This document shows positions 47,753 to 59,267 of a DNA stretch of 64,000 nucleotides, piece by piece (within the stretch, counting starts at the first letter, position 1; every line of letters begins with the position of its first letter). The notes below the pieces were generated by a model. The model was not told where the DNA came from. It made no database searches and saw nothing but the letters and a program-made list of their open reading frames with translations. Source of the DNA: Alviniconcha marisindica. Lineage: Eukaryota; Mollusca; Gastropoda; Provannidae. A program made the position numbers and the translations under genes. The stretch covers positions 812,001 to 876,000 of the forward strand of contig JABMCL010001555.1 of assembly GCA_018857735.1 (NCBI GenBank), given 5' to 3'.

Positions 47753-50700
47753 ATGACAACGTTGAGACCTGATATCTATTCCTTTGCAAACTTAGGTGAG
47801 CATTCCATTAAGTTCTTAGCCATCGTTAACATCTTTTGCCGTTGCTTTGACGATCGCCGGAGAAGAAACAGATTTTGACAACTTACAATATGGAAAAACA
47901 ACAAATTCTTTATGTGGTCTTGCAATCTGTTCCCGCAGACGTGCTTTGCGCGCTAATTTATCGAGTGCATTAATTACTTATGTCAGTAATAAATGGTAAA
48001 CTGGCCGATGAGTGTATATTTTGTAATTGTAAACGTTGTTAATAATAATATTATTATTTATTAATAAAGTTAATAATGAGCTGAGAAAAAGGTCACTTAA
48101 AAAAAGAAAGAAAAAAGTTAATGAGTTATTAATAAATTAGTGTTAGTACTATTATTCCTTGTGCCGTTGACTTTTCTGTATAATGTTTGATTATGCTGTT
48201 GATTTTGATCCAGAGAATGTGTAAATTATGCATAAATCGTCATTCAAAAATCAAAAATTCATTCTATTCAGGAGACCTTTCCCTGTCAACAAAGAGCAGG
48301 GAAATGGGGAGACCATTCAGAGTAAGTGACTAACATTTTATGTGCTAGTACTGCTACTAAGTACTATAAATATAATTGAGGTAGTGATGTGCAAAAAGAA
48401 AAACAGCCATACTGATTAATGGGCAATATTCACTTTAGCCCTGTCAGTTCACAATCACAGTCCTCACATGGTATGAGAATGTGTGTGTGCATGCACTGGC
48501 ATGATGATGATGGTATGGAATGAACTGATATATATATCAGAACGTCTCTTCCATGCGGCCATGTGCTAAAAGCAAATGACCCGAATGTATAACATGGCTG
48601 ACCGGAAGTATTGCAAAAGCTCAAAAACTTATTTTTTTTTCCTTTTGCTTGTTTAATTTAATACGTTGTTGAACGTTATTTATTGCAACAATTTTATGAA
48701 GAATGGCAAAATATATTTTAAAAACTACCCAGACATTTGGCAGTAAAATAAAACATTGGCGCCTGATGCAGTGACGTAGCACAGTGACTGGAGTAAAGTT
48801 TCGATGAAAGAGAAAGTCCGTTCTTTACTAGATTGTCTGCGGATGCTGGTCATGAAACATTTCAACACACATAACGTTCGACCGAAGGATATTTCGGAGC
48901 CTCTAACTCCAAAAACAAAAGTTAGTGATAATCGATTTTATATGCACTGTGTAAAGCGATATCTCCTCTGTGCAAATCGGTGACTGAGGTAATGTTTTGA
49001 TTCGTCATGTACGTGAATGAAAGCATCGAAAGCACTCACCGTGAGCGTGTCCGTTTTCAGGGGTCGAATTTCGTGGCGCTTTTCACTTTCAATTTTTTAA
49101 ATTTCTCCAGCTGCTCCAGATTTGGAGCTCATATTGTTTCCACTGTAATACTGACCAATTATGAACGCACACACAAAGCAACAACAAGACAAAGTGTTTG
49201 AAACGGATTTTATTGACAGTCAAAAATCGGACCCCCCATTTGCGCACCTTTTGGCACTAAGTCATATATATTTATATATATGTGGACATGCCAACATAGT
49301 TTTCTCATACCATTTGACTTTGAGGACTGCAAACCAATGGGGCTAAAACAAGTAAAAGTGGATATATTCCCCATAAAACTTTATAAGTTATAATATACCA
49401 AATATAATCATGTTAAAAATATGTTGGTGTTAGTGTTAAAAAAACCTGTTACTCTGTTATAATTTATACTGTTGTACATATGCCATTAGCTCAACTTCTT
49501 CAAGCCTGCAGTTGGTTGCATCATTCAGATTCATTGGTCAGTACCAGCTACTGTGTTCAATAGAACTTAGAAGATCTACATATTACTATTACTGTATTAA
49601 TAGATCTACTATCTAGGCATAGACGATAGATTTTGATTTTATTCTAATTTTATTTTTAGTCTTGAGTAGAGGAAACTAATGATTCATTTTGTTGTGGAAA
49701 TAAATTTCCCAGGACAGTCGGAGGAACTGACCACATTAAAGTGATTAAACAGATTCATTTATATTATAAATGTAACAAAATGTCATGTACTGATGTAGTA
49801 TCACTATTAGTATTATGTTATTACAAGTGTTAGTGACAAAAGTACTTTATAAATTATATTGAATATTAAATATATCCATTCCATTGTTCTTTTTCCACTT
49901 GAACTTGGTTGCTGTAACTTAGTCACTGTTGGTATTCCACATTATGTGTGTGTGTGTGTAATTTACAGAATATTACAATTAATACAAGTAAAACAATGAC
50001 TGAGAGTTCACAGTATGTTATTGTTATATCAAACTGCTTCTGAAACGTTAATATTTAAGTTTTAACTCAGCAGGCATTAAACAGTCCATTGTCCTTTTGA
50101 TTCTGAATGTATGTTTTTGAAAACATTTTTCCTTCATTTTTTTAAATTTACTTTTCATATTTTAAGTTTTATAATTTATTCACAAAATAATGAATTATGG
50201 CGATGATATTTGTGATTTTTGTCCCCAGACAGTGGCAGTGGAAGGAAACATAGGGTGTGGGAAAACAACTTTCCTAGAATACTTCAAGACTCTTTCTGGC
50301 GTGGAGGTACATAGTCATATTCAATCTTAAACAAGTTAAACTGTTAAACTTAAAGTTAAAGCTGATCCAGTTCAGTCCTTATGATCTGGAATCATAAGGG
50401 GTTTTTTGTTTTTGTTTTTAACATATTTCGTACATAACAATTAACATGTGACCAAATTAATTATACCAACAAAGTTTGGCAAAGTTCGTCATGTATCAGT
50501 GTCAAACCTTGGTTCCACTTTATACTGTATAAAGGCCCTTTACCCTATTTCAGTGATTAATTCCAGTTTTGTGGAAAAGTCAAAACACAAAGGGCCATTT
50601 AGTAATGATTTACATTTTGCTATGTAAGCAGCTGGGGTAAAGTTTCCCTTACTTTTTTTCTTTTTTTCTGCCTCTGGCACGGGTTTCCTACCTAAGTCAT

Positions 50701-53700
50701 TGAAATCTAAAGTAGTGAAGGTCTTTGAAAGTTTGGTGGAAATCATGTGCCGTGTTCAAGACCTTGAAAGTCTGTGAAGAATAAACTTGGGTCTTCCACT
50801 TTGAAAGTTTGTGTGAATTTTCCCTGTCAAACTGAAAATGTAATCATTTCCTGACTTTGACTAGAAAATAACTAGCTAGATACTAAGAAATACTGACGGT
50901 TATTTCTTCAGAGCCAGTTTTTGAAAGCATCTTGTAAAAAATAGAATGGAACTGGAAGTCAAAAGTTACACATTGTCTTACTTCTCTCTGTATAATTTAG
51001 TATAAATGATATTAATAAATGTACTTTAGCTGATACTGTGATACACTGATAGTCATGAAATGGCAACACTTTGTAGTATGAGTCATAGTTTGACTTAGGC
51101 ATCTAAACTATGACATAAAATGATGAAGGGTGTACATCCACAGGCACAGTGTCTTAAACACAGTGTCTTACTTCTCTCTGTATAATTTACTTTATATGAT
51201 GAACGGTGTACATCCACAGGCATCACATGTGATGAATTAAAAACTTAAAGGTGAGTAAATCCATTCAAAGTTAAATGAATTTGGACAAGAAAAAATATGG
51301 TCTGGATAGTTTGTAAATTTTGGAGAAATTTAACATGATAGACAATCATAGTGATATGACAATACAGAACTGATGAAGTGATGCTTAATGTCCTCAGAAC
51401 TCTTTAAAATAATTTTTTTATACAAACATGTCAGATTTAAAGTATTTTACATCTTCACTAAAGGGACTGTAATATTCAGTTGATTTTAAATATCTAGAGT
51501 TGTATGGAGTAATCCATACTGACTGTCAAAAGCTAAATAAATGTGAACGTAACTAAAGGTTACTTTATACCAATAAATGTACAATAATAATCCATCCTCA
51601 GCATACAACGACTTTTTAATAGTGAAGAGTGAAAAAAAAAAATGAGTAGTCAAGGTGTAATACTAACAGGACTGATTAGCAGAAGCGCATAATTATCAGT
51701 CATGTGTACAGTGTAGGCTTTCCCAGATTGTTTCAAAACTCTTGAAAATGTTTTTGTGCATGTGTTTTTTGTTGTTTTCTTATTTGCAAAATCTGACTAA
51801 TGGAGTAATGTGCTTCTTTCTCTCCCTCTGTCTCTTTTTTTTTTTTTTTTTAATCTACAAGGGGATTTTACTACTACAGGATTCATATGACTTACAATAC
51901 ATGCATTGGACATTCACTACATTGCACACTTGGAGTTGCTGTCAACTTCCTGAACTGGAAGGTTATGCTCACATCCTGCAAAGGTGGGGGGGGGGTTAAA
52001 CAAGAGACTTCATGCTGTATATCACGCTCTCGTGTCTGACTGGACCTCCCTCTTGTGATATTTCTCCTTTGTTATTGTATATATATATATATATCGTGAT
52101 ATATGTTTCTTAAGTCTTATATAATATATGTGTGTGTGTGTATAAAAAAAACAGTAAATGACTCCTGAAATGGATTGTCTCTCTTCCAGGTGATTGCAGA
52201 GCCAGTGGAAAAATGGAAGAATGTGAATGGGTTCAACTGTTTTGTGAGTACATCACATATATTTTAATAGTTTTACACATATGTATCATGATAGTGTAAC
52301 TAACACTGAAAAAGTTTGACACGCCTGTGACACATATTTTGTTACAACAGTTTACACTGTTACAGTGTTAATGCCCAAGAATTGTAGCTTTTGAGTTTGA
52401 CATTTAATTGTTGTAAATTGTTCTGTTCAGAACAAATAATGCAGTATGAAATGTGCTCTGTGGTGTTACAGCAACTTAAATGACGTTTGGTGATTTCCCA
52501 CACCTTCCCCGCTGCTTGTACACGTGCTTGTATGCACTGGCATTGTTGCACATATATCCCTCTGCATATATTCATTTTCGTGTATGTGATGGTGTGTGTA
52601 CACAGAGATACATATGCATAATGGTCTTGAAGTTCGATATATCATGGATTATTTTCCAACTTTCACTGCATCAAAAGATGGTAATCATTACTTTGGTTTG
52701 AGCATGGGCACTTACGCAATTTCCAACCTTCACCACATTAAAAGATAGTCATCATTACTCCAGTTAAGCATGGGCACTTATAATATATTTCCCACCTTCA
52801 CCACATTAAAAGATGGTCATCATTACTTCATATTAAACATGGGCCCTTTTTATTTATTTATTTTTATTGACTTCAGATTATTATTATTTTATCTGCAGTC
52901 TACATTAGGGCACTTACACCAGTGACAAGTTACAGGTTTGCTTGTTTGAAAACTGAATCCTGTGATGTTGTGTGCCAGGAGATGATGTACAAAAACGCAG
53001 TGCGGTGGAGCCAGGCCTTCCAGACGTACCTCACGCTCACCATGCTGGAGATCCATGAACAGGAAGAGGTACAAAACACTCGCAATGCTCCAGCTCCATT
53101 CTTTGTATTCTACAGATGTATATATATAAATTATCGTATATATATTATATATATACCCACCACCTTTTAGTGCAGCACAGACAGGAATGGTTACCGTGGT
53201 GTAGAGTTTCTAAATTCTTAACCAGAGCCCAAGCGAGATCAAGAAGAGGGAGGTGGAGCTGGGCTATCAAGAGCAGGGAGGTGGAGCTGGGCTCTCAAGA
53301 GATCAAGAGCAGGGAGGTGGAGCTGGGCTATCAAGAGCAGGGAGGTGGAGATGGGCTATCAAGAGCAGGGAGGTGGAGCTGGGCTATCAAGAGAGATCAT
53401 GAAGAGGGAGGTGGAGCTGAGCTTTCAAGAGATCGCGAGCAGGGAGGTGGAGCTGGGCTCTCAAGAGAGATCAAGAAGAGGGAGGTGGAGCTGGGCTCTC
53501 AAGAGATCAAAAGCAGGGAGGTGGAGCTGGGCTATCAAGAGTAGGGAGGTGGGGCTGGGCTCTCAAGAGAGATCAAGCACAGGGAGGTGGAGCTGGGCTC
53601 TCAAGAGATCAAGAGCAGGGAGGTGGAGCTGGGCTCTCAAGAGATCAAGAGCAGGGAGGTGGAGCTGGGCTCAAAGGAGACCAAGAGCTGGGAGGTGGAG

Positions 53701-56700
53701 CTGGGCTCTCAAGAGAGATCAAGCGCAGGGAGGTGGAGCTGGGCTCTCAAGAGCAGGGAGGTGAAGCTGGGCTCTCAAGAGATCAAGAGCAGGGAGGTGG
53801 AGCTGGGCTCAAAGGAGACCAAGAGCTGGGAGGTGGAGCTGGGCTCTCAAGAGAGATCAAGCGCAGGGAGGTGGAGCTGGGCTCTCAAGAGCAGGGAGGT
53901 GGAGCTGGGCTCTCAAGAGATCAAGAGCAGGGGGGTGGAGCTGGGCTCAAAGGAGACCAAGAGCTGGGAGGTGGAGCTGGGCTCAAAGGAGACCAAGAGC
54001 TGGGAGGTGGAGCTGGGCTCTCAAGAGAGATCAAGCGCAGGGAGGTGGAGCTGGGCTCAAGGAGACAAGAGCTGGGAGGTGGAGCTGGGTCTCAAGAGAG
54101 ATCAAAGAGGGAGGTGGAGCTGGGCTCAAGGAGATCAAGGCGGGAGGTGGAGCTGGGCTCTCAAGAGAGATCAAGAGGGAGGTGGAGCTGGGCTATCAAG
54201 AGCTGGGAGGTGGAGCTGGGCTCTCAAGAGAAATCAAGAAGAGGGAGGTGGAGCTGGGCTCAAGAGACAAGGCGGGAGGTGGAGCTGGGCTTCCAAGAGG
54301 GAGGTGGAGCTGGGCTCTCAAGAGAGATCAAGCGCAGGGAGGTGGAGCTGGGCTATCAAGAGCTGGGAGGTGGAGCTGGGCTCTCAAGAGAGATCAAGAG
54401 CAGGGAGGTGGAGCTGGGCTGGCATAGCAGGATGGATTGTCTTGCTGCAGAGTTGTTCCTCAACAGTTGTTTCTCAGGCAGTCTTTGTGACTTTGTTCCG
54501 CACAGCTGTTGAAACAGCCGTTAGTGAAGTACATAAATTGCATCGCATTGGCGGGGTCCCTGCCTCCTTAACATTGTTGTTCTTGCAGTGGCTGATGATC
54601 TCTTCAGTCTTTACAGGTTGTAGCGTGTAGAAGCCTTGTGGTTTCTGTGGACGTAAATCGCCATGTTTACTGACCAAATTCTTGAGACATGAATTGATGA
54701 AGGGTCAATGAGTCAAATGACTCATAAGCAGAATCATTCTTGTGAGTTGTATTGCAGTATTTTTCTTATCTGTCACATATGTGCTTTAATTTATGTATGA
54801 TTTATGAACAATACATGTGTCCAGAGGAGACCATGCGCAGTTGACAGAACGCCACAGTTCAAAAACTATCTCCAAGATTGCTTCTCTGGTTTAAAGCCTA
54901 GGTTCATTTGCATGGTACTGACCTGACTATCCCCAAGACAGCATGTGGTTTAGTTTATAATTTTATTGAGACAGTTCTGATTAGGGGAACAAGGGCATTA
55001 ATCTAAGTTGCAACACATTTCAGAAACAGGACTGTGTGAAAATGATGGAGAGAACAATCTACAGTGCACGGTACTGCTTCATAGAAAATCTGCATCAAAA
55101 GTAAGTGCATGTATGTGAAACTGGACACAGAGCACGTCAGATCCGTGTGCATTTTTTCTAGCTGTCTTGTAAAAATGTCATGCTATTGTAACATGAACTT
55201 TAAAAAGCAGGGTTTTAAAGTTGATGAAATTAAAGTGGACCCAATAGTTTTTTGTACTTCTTTGTCCCTTCACCCTGTTTGTATTAACTTTAAAACAGGG
55301 ATAAAACAAAACTTTTTTTTTAAACTGATGATTGATATGTCATGATTTAGGTTGGGTTGGATGCTCCTCAACCAGGCCTCAATGATGGCACTGGCCATTC
55401 CTTGGGGGTGACATTCAGAGCCGAGGAGAGATCAAGAGCAGGGAGATGGAGCCAGGCTCTCAAAGCTGGATGGATTGTCTTGCTGCTGAATTGTTCCTAA
55501 ACAGCTGCTTTTCAGAAACTGTCTTTGTGACTGCTCCGGACAGCTGTTGAAACAGCAATTAGTGAAGTACGCAGGTTGCTTTGCACTGGCAGGGTTGCAG
55601 GGTCTCCACCTCCTTAACGCAGTTGTTCTGGCGGTCTCTTCAGTCTTTGCATGTTGGAGTGCTCAGATGAGCTACTCATAGGTACTCGATCCATCCCTTC
55701 CCCATTCCTAATAAGCCTTGTGGTTTCTGTGGAGGTAAAGCACCATGAAAGAAGAAGGAATGACACGCATTGAAGCAATTCCAATGAAGCAACTTTGCAG
55801 CAAGCTTGTTGTGCATAATACGAAAGGCTCTGCGGACAGAGTTAACTGGTGTGTGGAGCCCATGCAGGAACTTGTCAGAATGCTTTGCAGTGTTTTGGGG
55901 GTGAAGTTTGAAGCATACCTTATTAAAAGAAAACATTTTTTTAGACTATTTTACCTGTTCTTTTCTTACTTTGTCAAGCTTCGTACAGAACATACATATC
56001 AAAATGCCACTGAATTGATTTTTGGTTCATTTGCTTTAACTCTGTTTTATTTATGTGTATGCTTTTACCTTTGTTCATGTTCTGTTGTATTGTCTAATTC
56101 AGATTGTCTTTTTTTGTGTGGAATTTCAGTGACCCGAAGGGCAAATGTTCATATTATTTGCATTTATTATGAATAATAAAGTTATTTTGTATATCATCCT
56201 CTGACATAAAAGCAGTGTAATGTCCCTTTACTGCCCTCAACAGTTAATAGGGTAATCCTATCAGTAAACATTTTTGCCTTGTTTTGTTACAGAAATTTGA
56301 TGTCTGACATGGAGTATGCTGTTCTCAGTGAGTGGCATGACTGGCTGTATGACAACGCTGCCACAGGAATTGATCTCATTGGTTAGAATTTTTCCGTAAT
56401 TTGCTGTTGTATTTTGGTGAGTTTTTTGAGGGGTTGTTGGTGTGTTTTTTCTCTTCCAGGAACAGTGGTTCATTTTTATATCATTATTGTTGGGGGGGGT
56501 TTGTTCAGTTTTACAGTGATTGCAACATGTTTGGATTTTTTCTTTCTTTTTCCAGTCACATTTATTCATAGGCTTTATTAGACTGTTACACACTATTAGC
56601 TGTCATTATTTTTGGACTTGTTGCTGTGACTCACTGTTAGTGCAGCCATTCTTCACGGATCCAAATCAAATGGGATACAGCCAACTGTTACTGAATGCTA

Positions 56701-59267
56701 GTCTATTGTGAGTTAATATAACATTGCTTTTTGACCTCGACTGATGTACTTTGAGGTCACGGGAGTTTCAAGAGCTACAGTTTAACAGGAGCTTCTTTTC
56801 TTTCTTTTTTCTTTTTCTTTTTTAACCCACCCTTGACTTTCAACTCCATTACTCATAAACAATCATGTGAGCAGGTAATTAGTATTCCTCCTTGACCTTG
56901 ACAACTGATGCACTTTGAGGTCATATAACAGTTTCAAGAATTTGAAGAAATTATAAAATTTGCATTTCTTCATTCTAAACATGAATCAGCTGAGGAGTAA
57001 GTAAGTAAGTTGGTGTTTTACGCCCAGTCAACCAGTATGGTTATATCAGGGCAATATCAGCTGAGGAATTAATTTGCTTTGCTTCTCCACCCCTTTTTAA
57101 TCTTCGTCGTCAGATTGCAGTCAGATCCACAAACTCCATGTTGATGTTGCTCTTACCTAAAGCTTGACATGATTAAAAGTTTTGCTGTCTACTATTCACC
57201 GCTTGTTTAAGCATTTGGAGTCGTTTGTTGCAGTGTATTTACGGGCCTCGGCTGAAACTTGCCAGAAACGCATCAAGATTAGGAGCCGATCGGAAGAGTC
57301 CTCTGTGTCCCTGGTAAATATGTTTGAGGCATTTTGTCTTTTGGGAATAATTCAGATAAAAAGCTTTTCAGGACAGCAGAACAAAATTATAAGACAGATT
57401 TTTGGTCAAACTGGCTCTAAATGCTGACATTGTGACCTGAACCTCATGCTTGTGTTCAGTTTGGGCCAAAATTTAACAAGTTGAAACGTAAGTGATTTCA
57501 TTTCTTTCATTGTTGAATAACTGTCTCACTTAAAGTAGAGGAGGTCTACCCCCAAAATGTGCGCTTTTTATTGTCCCATTAAAATAAGCTCTTTACTTTT
57601 TACAGGTTTTGATCCTTTTTCAGATTACTGGCGGTTGCAGCCAGCTTTGTTTTGGTTTTTATATCTAATAAGTGCTGAACCCAGTTTAGAATGTTCAGAT
57701 TTATGTGTGAGAGAGTGTGTGTGTATGATGAAATGAGCATATATTCTTGTCTTTGTAAGCACTCTGGGTTCTTACGAGACAGGTGCCATAAATAGTCTAT
57801 TATTGTTATGTTTATTATAATTTTCCTTCCTAAATTTTTTTACTACTTTATTTCAGGAGTATTTACAAGATTTGCACACACTGCATGAAGACTGGCTGGT
57901 ACACAAAAAGAGAGGCCGACTGCCTGCTCCAGTTCTAGTAAGTTTCAAATTAATTTGCTATAGTATTTATAGTTCTTAACATTAGCGTAGCACCAATATA
58001 TATCATTCACCTACTGTGATCATATGACTGGAACTCCTGACAAACAGAGCTTATGATGTGGTGCCAAAACATGTTTGTCACTGACTGAACCACTGTTTGT
58101 CACTATTGTTGTCTGAATTTTTTTTGCGTTAATTTTTTATCCCACTGTGCAAGAATTTTCGCATTTAGATTCATTCTTAGGTTTGGTTAGGTTGTTGCAC
58201 ATAACTGTAAGTTGACCTTCAACACACAGAGGCTCTAAAACAAAAAACATTCGCTATTTGGACCATAAAAGAGACTGTATAGTGTCTATAAGTATAAGCA
58301 GCATAACGCTATGTCAGGCTTCAATATATGAGTGTATCTGACAAATGTTTAACGACACAAAGAAGGATTTTGGCCAGGACTAAAAATTTGCGTCACTATA
58401 TTCGGCAGCTCATTGTATCCAGATATCTGCAATATTAAGGATACAACTTACAAGGATATTTACTGGCCCATGACATTAAAATGTGCGCACGAATTTGTCT
58501 TGGTCACGCATGCACGCACACTGCATCAGGGGTAGACCAGGATGACGGTCACAGTTCAGACAGTCAAGTCACGGTTGAGGGCACTAACAGCCCGGTGGAA
58601 GAGCTGCTGCTCAGTCAGTTGGTACCTGTCCTCAACATCATGCATCACCTTGATAATAATTAAAGTATTTGTAAAGTGCATACATACTCACTGAACACAC
58701 ACAGGCATATACGAGCATTCTGACTATACAAAGTAAAAATGTACACAGTTTAAAAAAGGGCAGCAAACATAGACTTGAGATGGATGAAGAAAATATGGCA
58801 GCTAGGTCTACAGTTTTGGGAAAATAAATGTTCCAGGTGGCAAGAGCTGGAATGAGTCATCTGCTGGGTAAGACTGACCTGTACTGATCCATCTGGATCT
58901 GGCAACAGACTGCATTATGAACATTTCCATTAATTAACTGACAGTGGTCGTATCTCATTTGATTATTTTCAGGTGATTGATGCAGACTTGAGTGAAGTGA
59001 CCAAGACCACTGAGGAAATGGCACCAGCGAGTAATTAACTGACAGTGGTCGTATCTCGTTTGATTGTTTTCAGGTGATTGATGCAGACATGGACTTGAGT
59101 GAAGTGACCAAAACCATTGTGGAATTGGCACCAGTGATTAACTAACTGACAGTGACTGTATCTCTTTGGATTATTTTCAGGTGCTTGATGCAGACAAGGA
59201 CATCAGTGAATTGACGAAGACCTTTGAGCAACTAGCACCAGTTATTATGTCTCTCGGTCACAGCTAA
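47753..59267 (+). CDS. TK2: TK2/dNK-type deoxynucleoside kinase (complete, 10 exons)
   Basis: Exons 47753-47795, 48272-48321, 50229-50306, 52190-52243, 52979-53068, 55024-55100, 56293-56381, 57234-57313, 57857-57937 and 59181-59267 join in phase to 242 aa. The P-loop is GNIGCGKT (37-44). EPVEKW (61-66) is the substrate-site Glu-Trp segment. MERTIYSARYCF carries the ER(S/T) motif (Glu114-Arg115). The LID arginines are in KRIKIRSRSEES (172-183), followed by EYLQDLHTLHEDWLVHKK and VLDAD. The family phosphorylates deoxynucleosides for DNA precursor salvage, mitochondrial in vertebrate TK2 and nuclear/cytosolic with broad specificity in insect dNK. The N-terminus (MTTLRPDIYSFANL) is short and not a convincing mitochondrial presequence, so location is open. 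Two extra copies of the last exon precede the one used here. Thymidine versus broad specificity cannot be decided from sequence alone. Confidence 0.94.
53225..54422 (+). repeat. Purine-rich minisatellite, about 25-40 bp monomer, TK2-like intron 5
   Basis: About 37 units of GAGATCAAGAGCAGGGAGGT then GGAGCTGGGCTCTCAA, with sub-variants (GAAGAGGGAGG, AAGGAGACCAAGAGCTGGG). The monomer lacks stops, producing spurious open frames of up to 347 codons. A single diverged unit occurs at 55424-55464 at the same place relative to the following GATGGATTGTCTTGCTGC sequence. Confidence 0.93.
54428..54665 (+). mobile_element. Dispersed element, copy 1 (family C-like 3' tail)
   Basis: GATGGATTGTCTTGCTGCAG through GAAGCCTTGTGGTTTCTGTG and GACGTAAATCGCCATG. 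It matches 55463-55748 along its length. No coding capacity; the 3' end matches family C SINEs. Confidence 0.65.
55345..55748 (+). mobile_element. Dispersed element, copy 2, with single repeat unit
   Basis: Contains one GAGATCAAGAGCAGGGAGAT unit, then GATGGATTGTCTTGCTGCTG and the tail CCTAATAAGCCTTGTGGTTT ... GTAAAGCACCATG. It shows what the 54428 element looked like before the array expanded. TK2-like intron 6. Confidence 0.65.
56996..57060 (+). mobile_element. Dispersed tail element copy
   Basis: TAAGTAAGTAAGTTGGTGTT and TTACGCCCAGTCAACCAGTA then TGGTTATATCAGGGC, the clearest copy in the window. TK2-like intron 7. Confidence 0.7.
58973..59038 (+). CDS. Alternative or decayed terminal exon copy A, TK2-like
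   Basis: GTGATTGATGCAGACTTGAG reads VIDADLSEVTKTTEEMAPAS N-stop in the phase supplied by the exon 9 donor (57937). It follows an ATTATTTTCAG acceptor. It lacks two codons (Met-Asp) present in copy B, and its stop comes from duplicated intron sequence. Confidence 0.6.
   Translation: MIDADLSEVTKTTEEMAPASN
59074..59145 (+). CDS. Alternative terminal exon copy B, TK2-like
   Basis: Reads VIDADMDLSEVTKTIVELAP then VIN-stop in phase, after a GATTGTTTTCAG acceptor. Compared with copy C (VLDADKDISELTKTFEQLAP then VIMSLGHS) it loses the last five residues. Confidence 0.65.
   Translation: MIDADMDLSEVTKTIVELAPVIN

Larger units (their letters stand above)
58931..59180 (+). repeat. Tandem duplication unit around the last TK2-like exon
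   Basis: Each copy consists of TAACTGACAGTGGTCGTATC, a TTTTCAG acceptor and an exon copy. Unit lengths are about 101-107 bp. Three copies precede or include exons at 58973, 59074 and 59181. Confidence 0.92.

Noticed and set aside
53587..54630. 347-codon open frame on the plus strand
   Set aside because: It spans the purine-rich minisatellite, where all three forward frames are open because the monomer lacks stops. It is low-complexity repeat protein with no family resemblance, inside a kinase intron.
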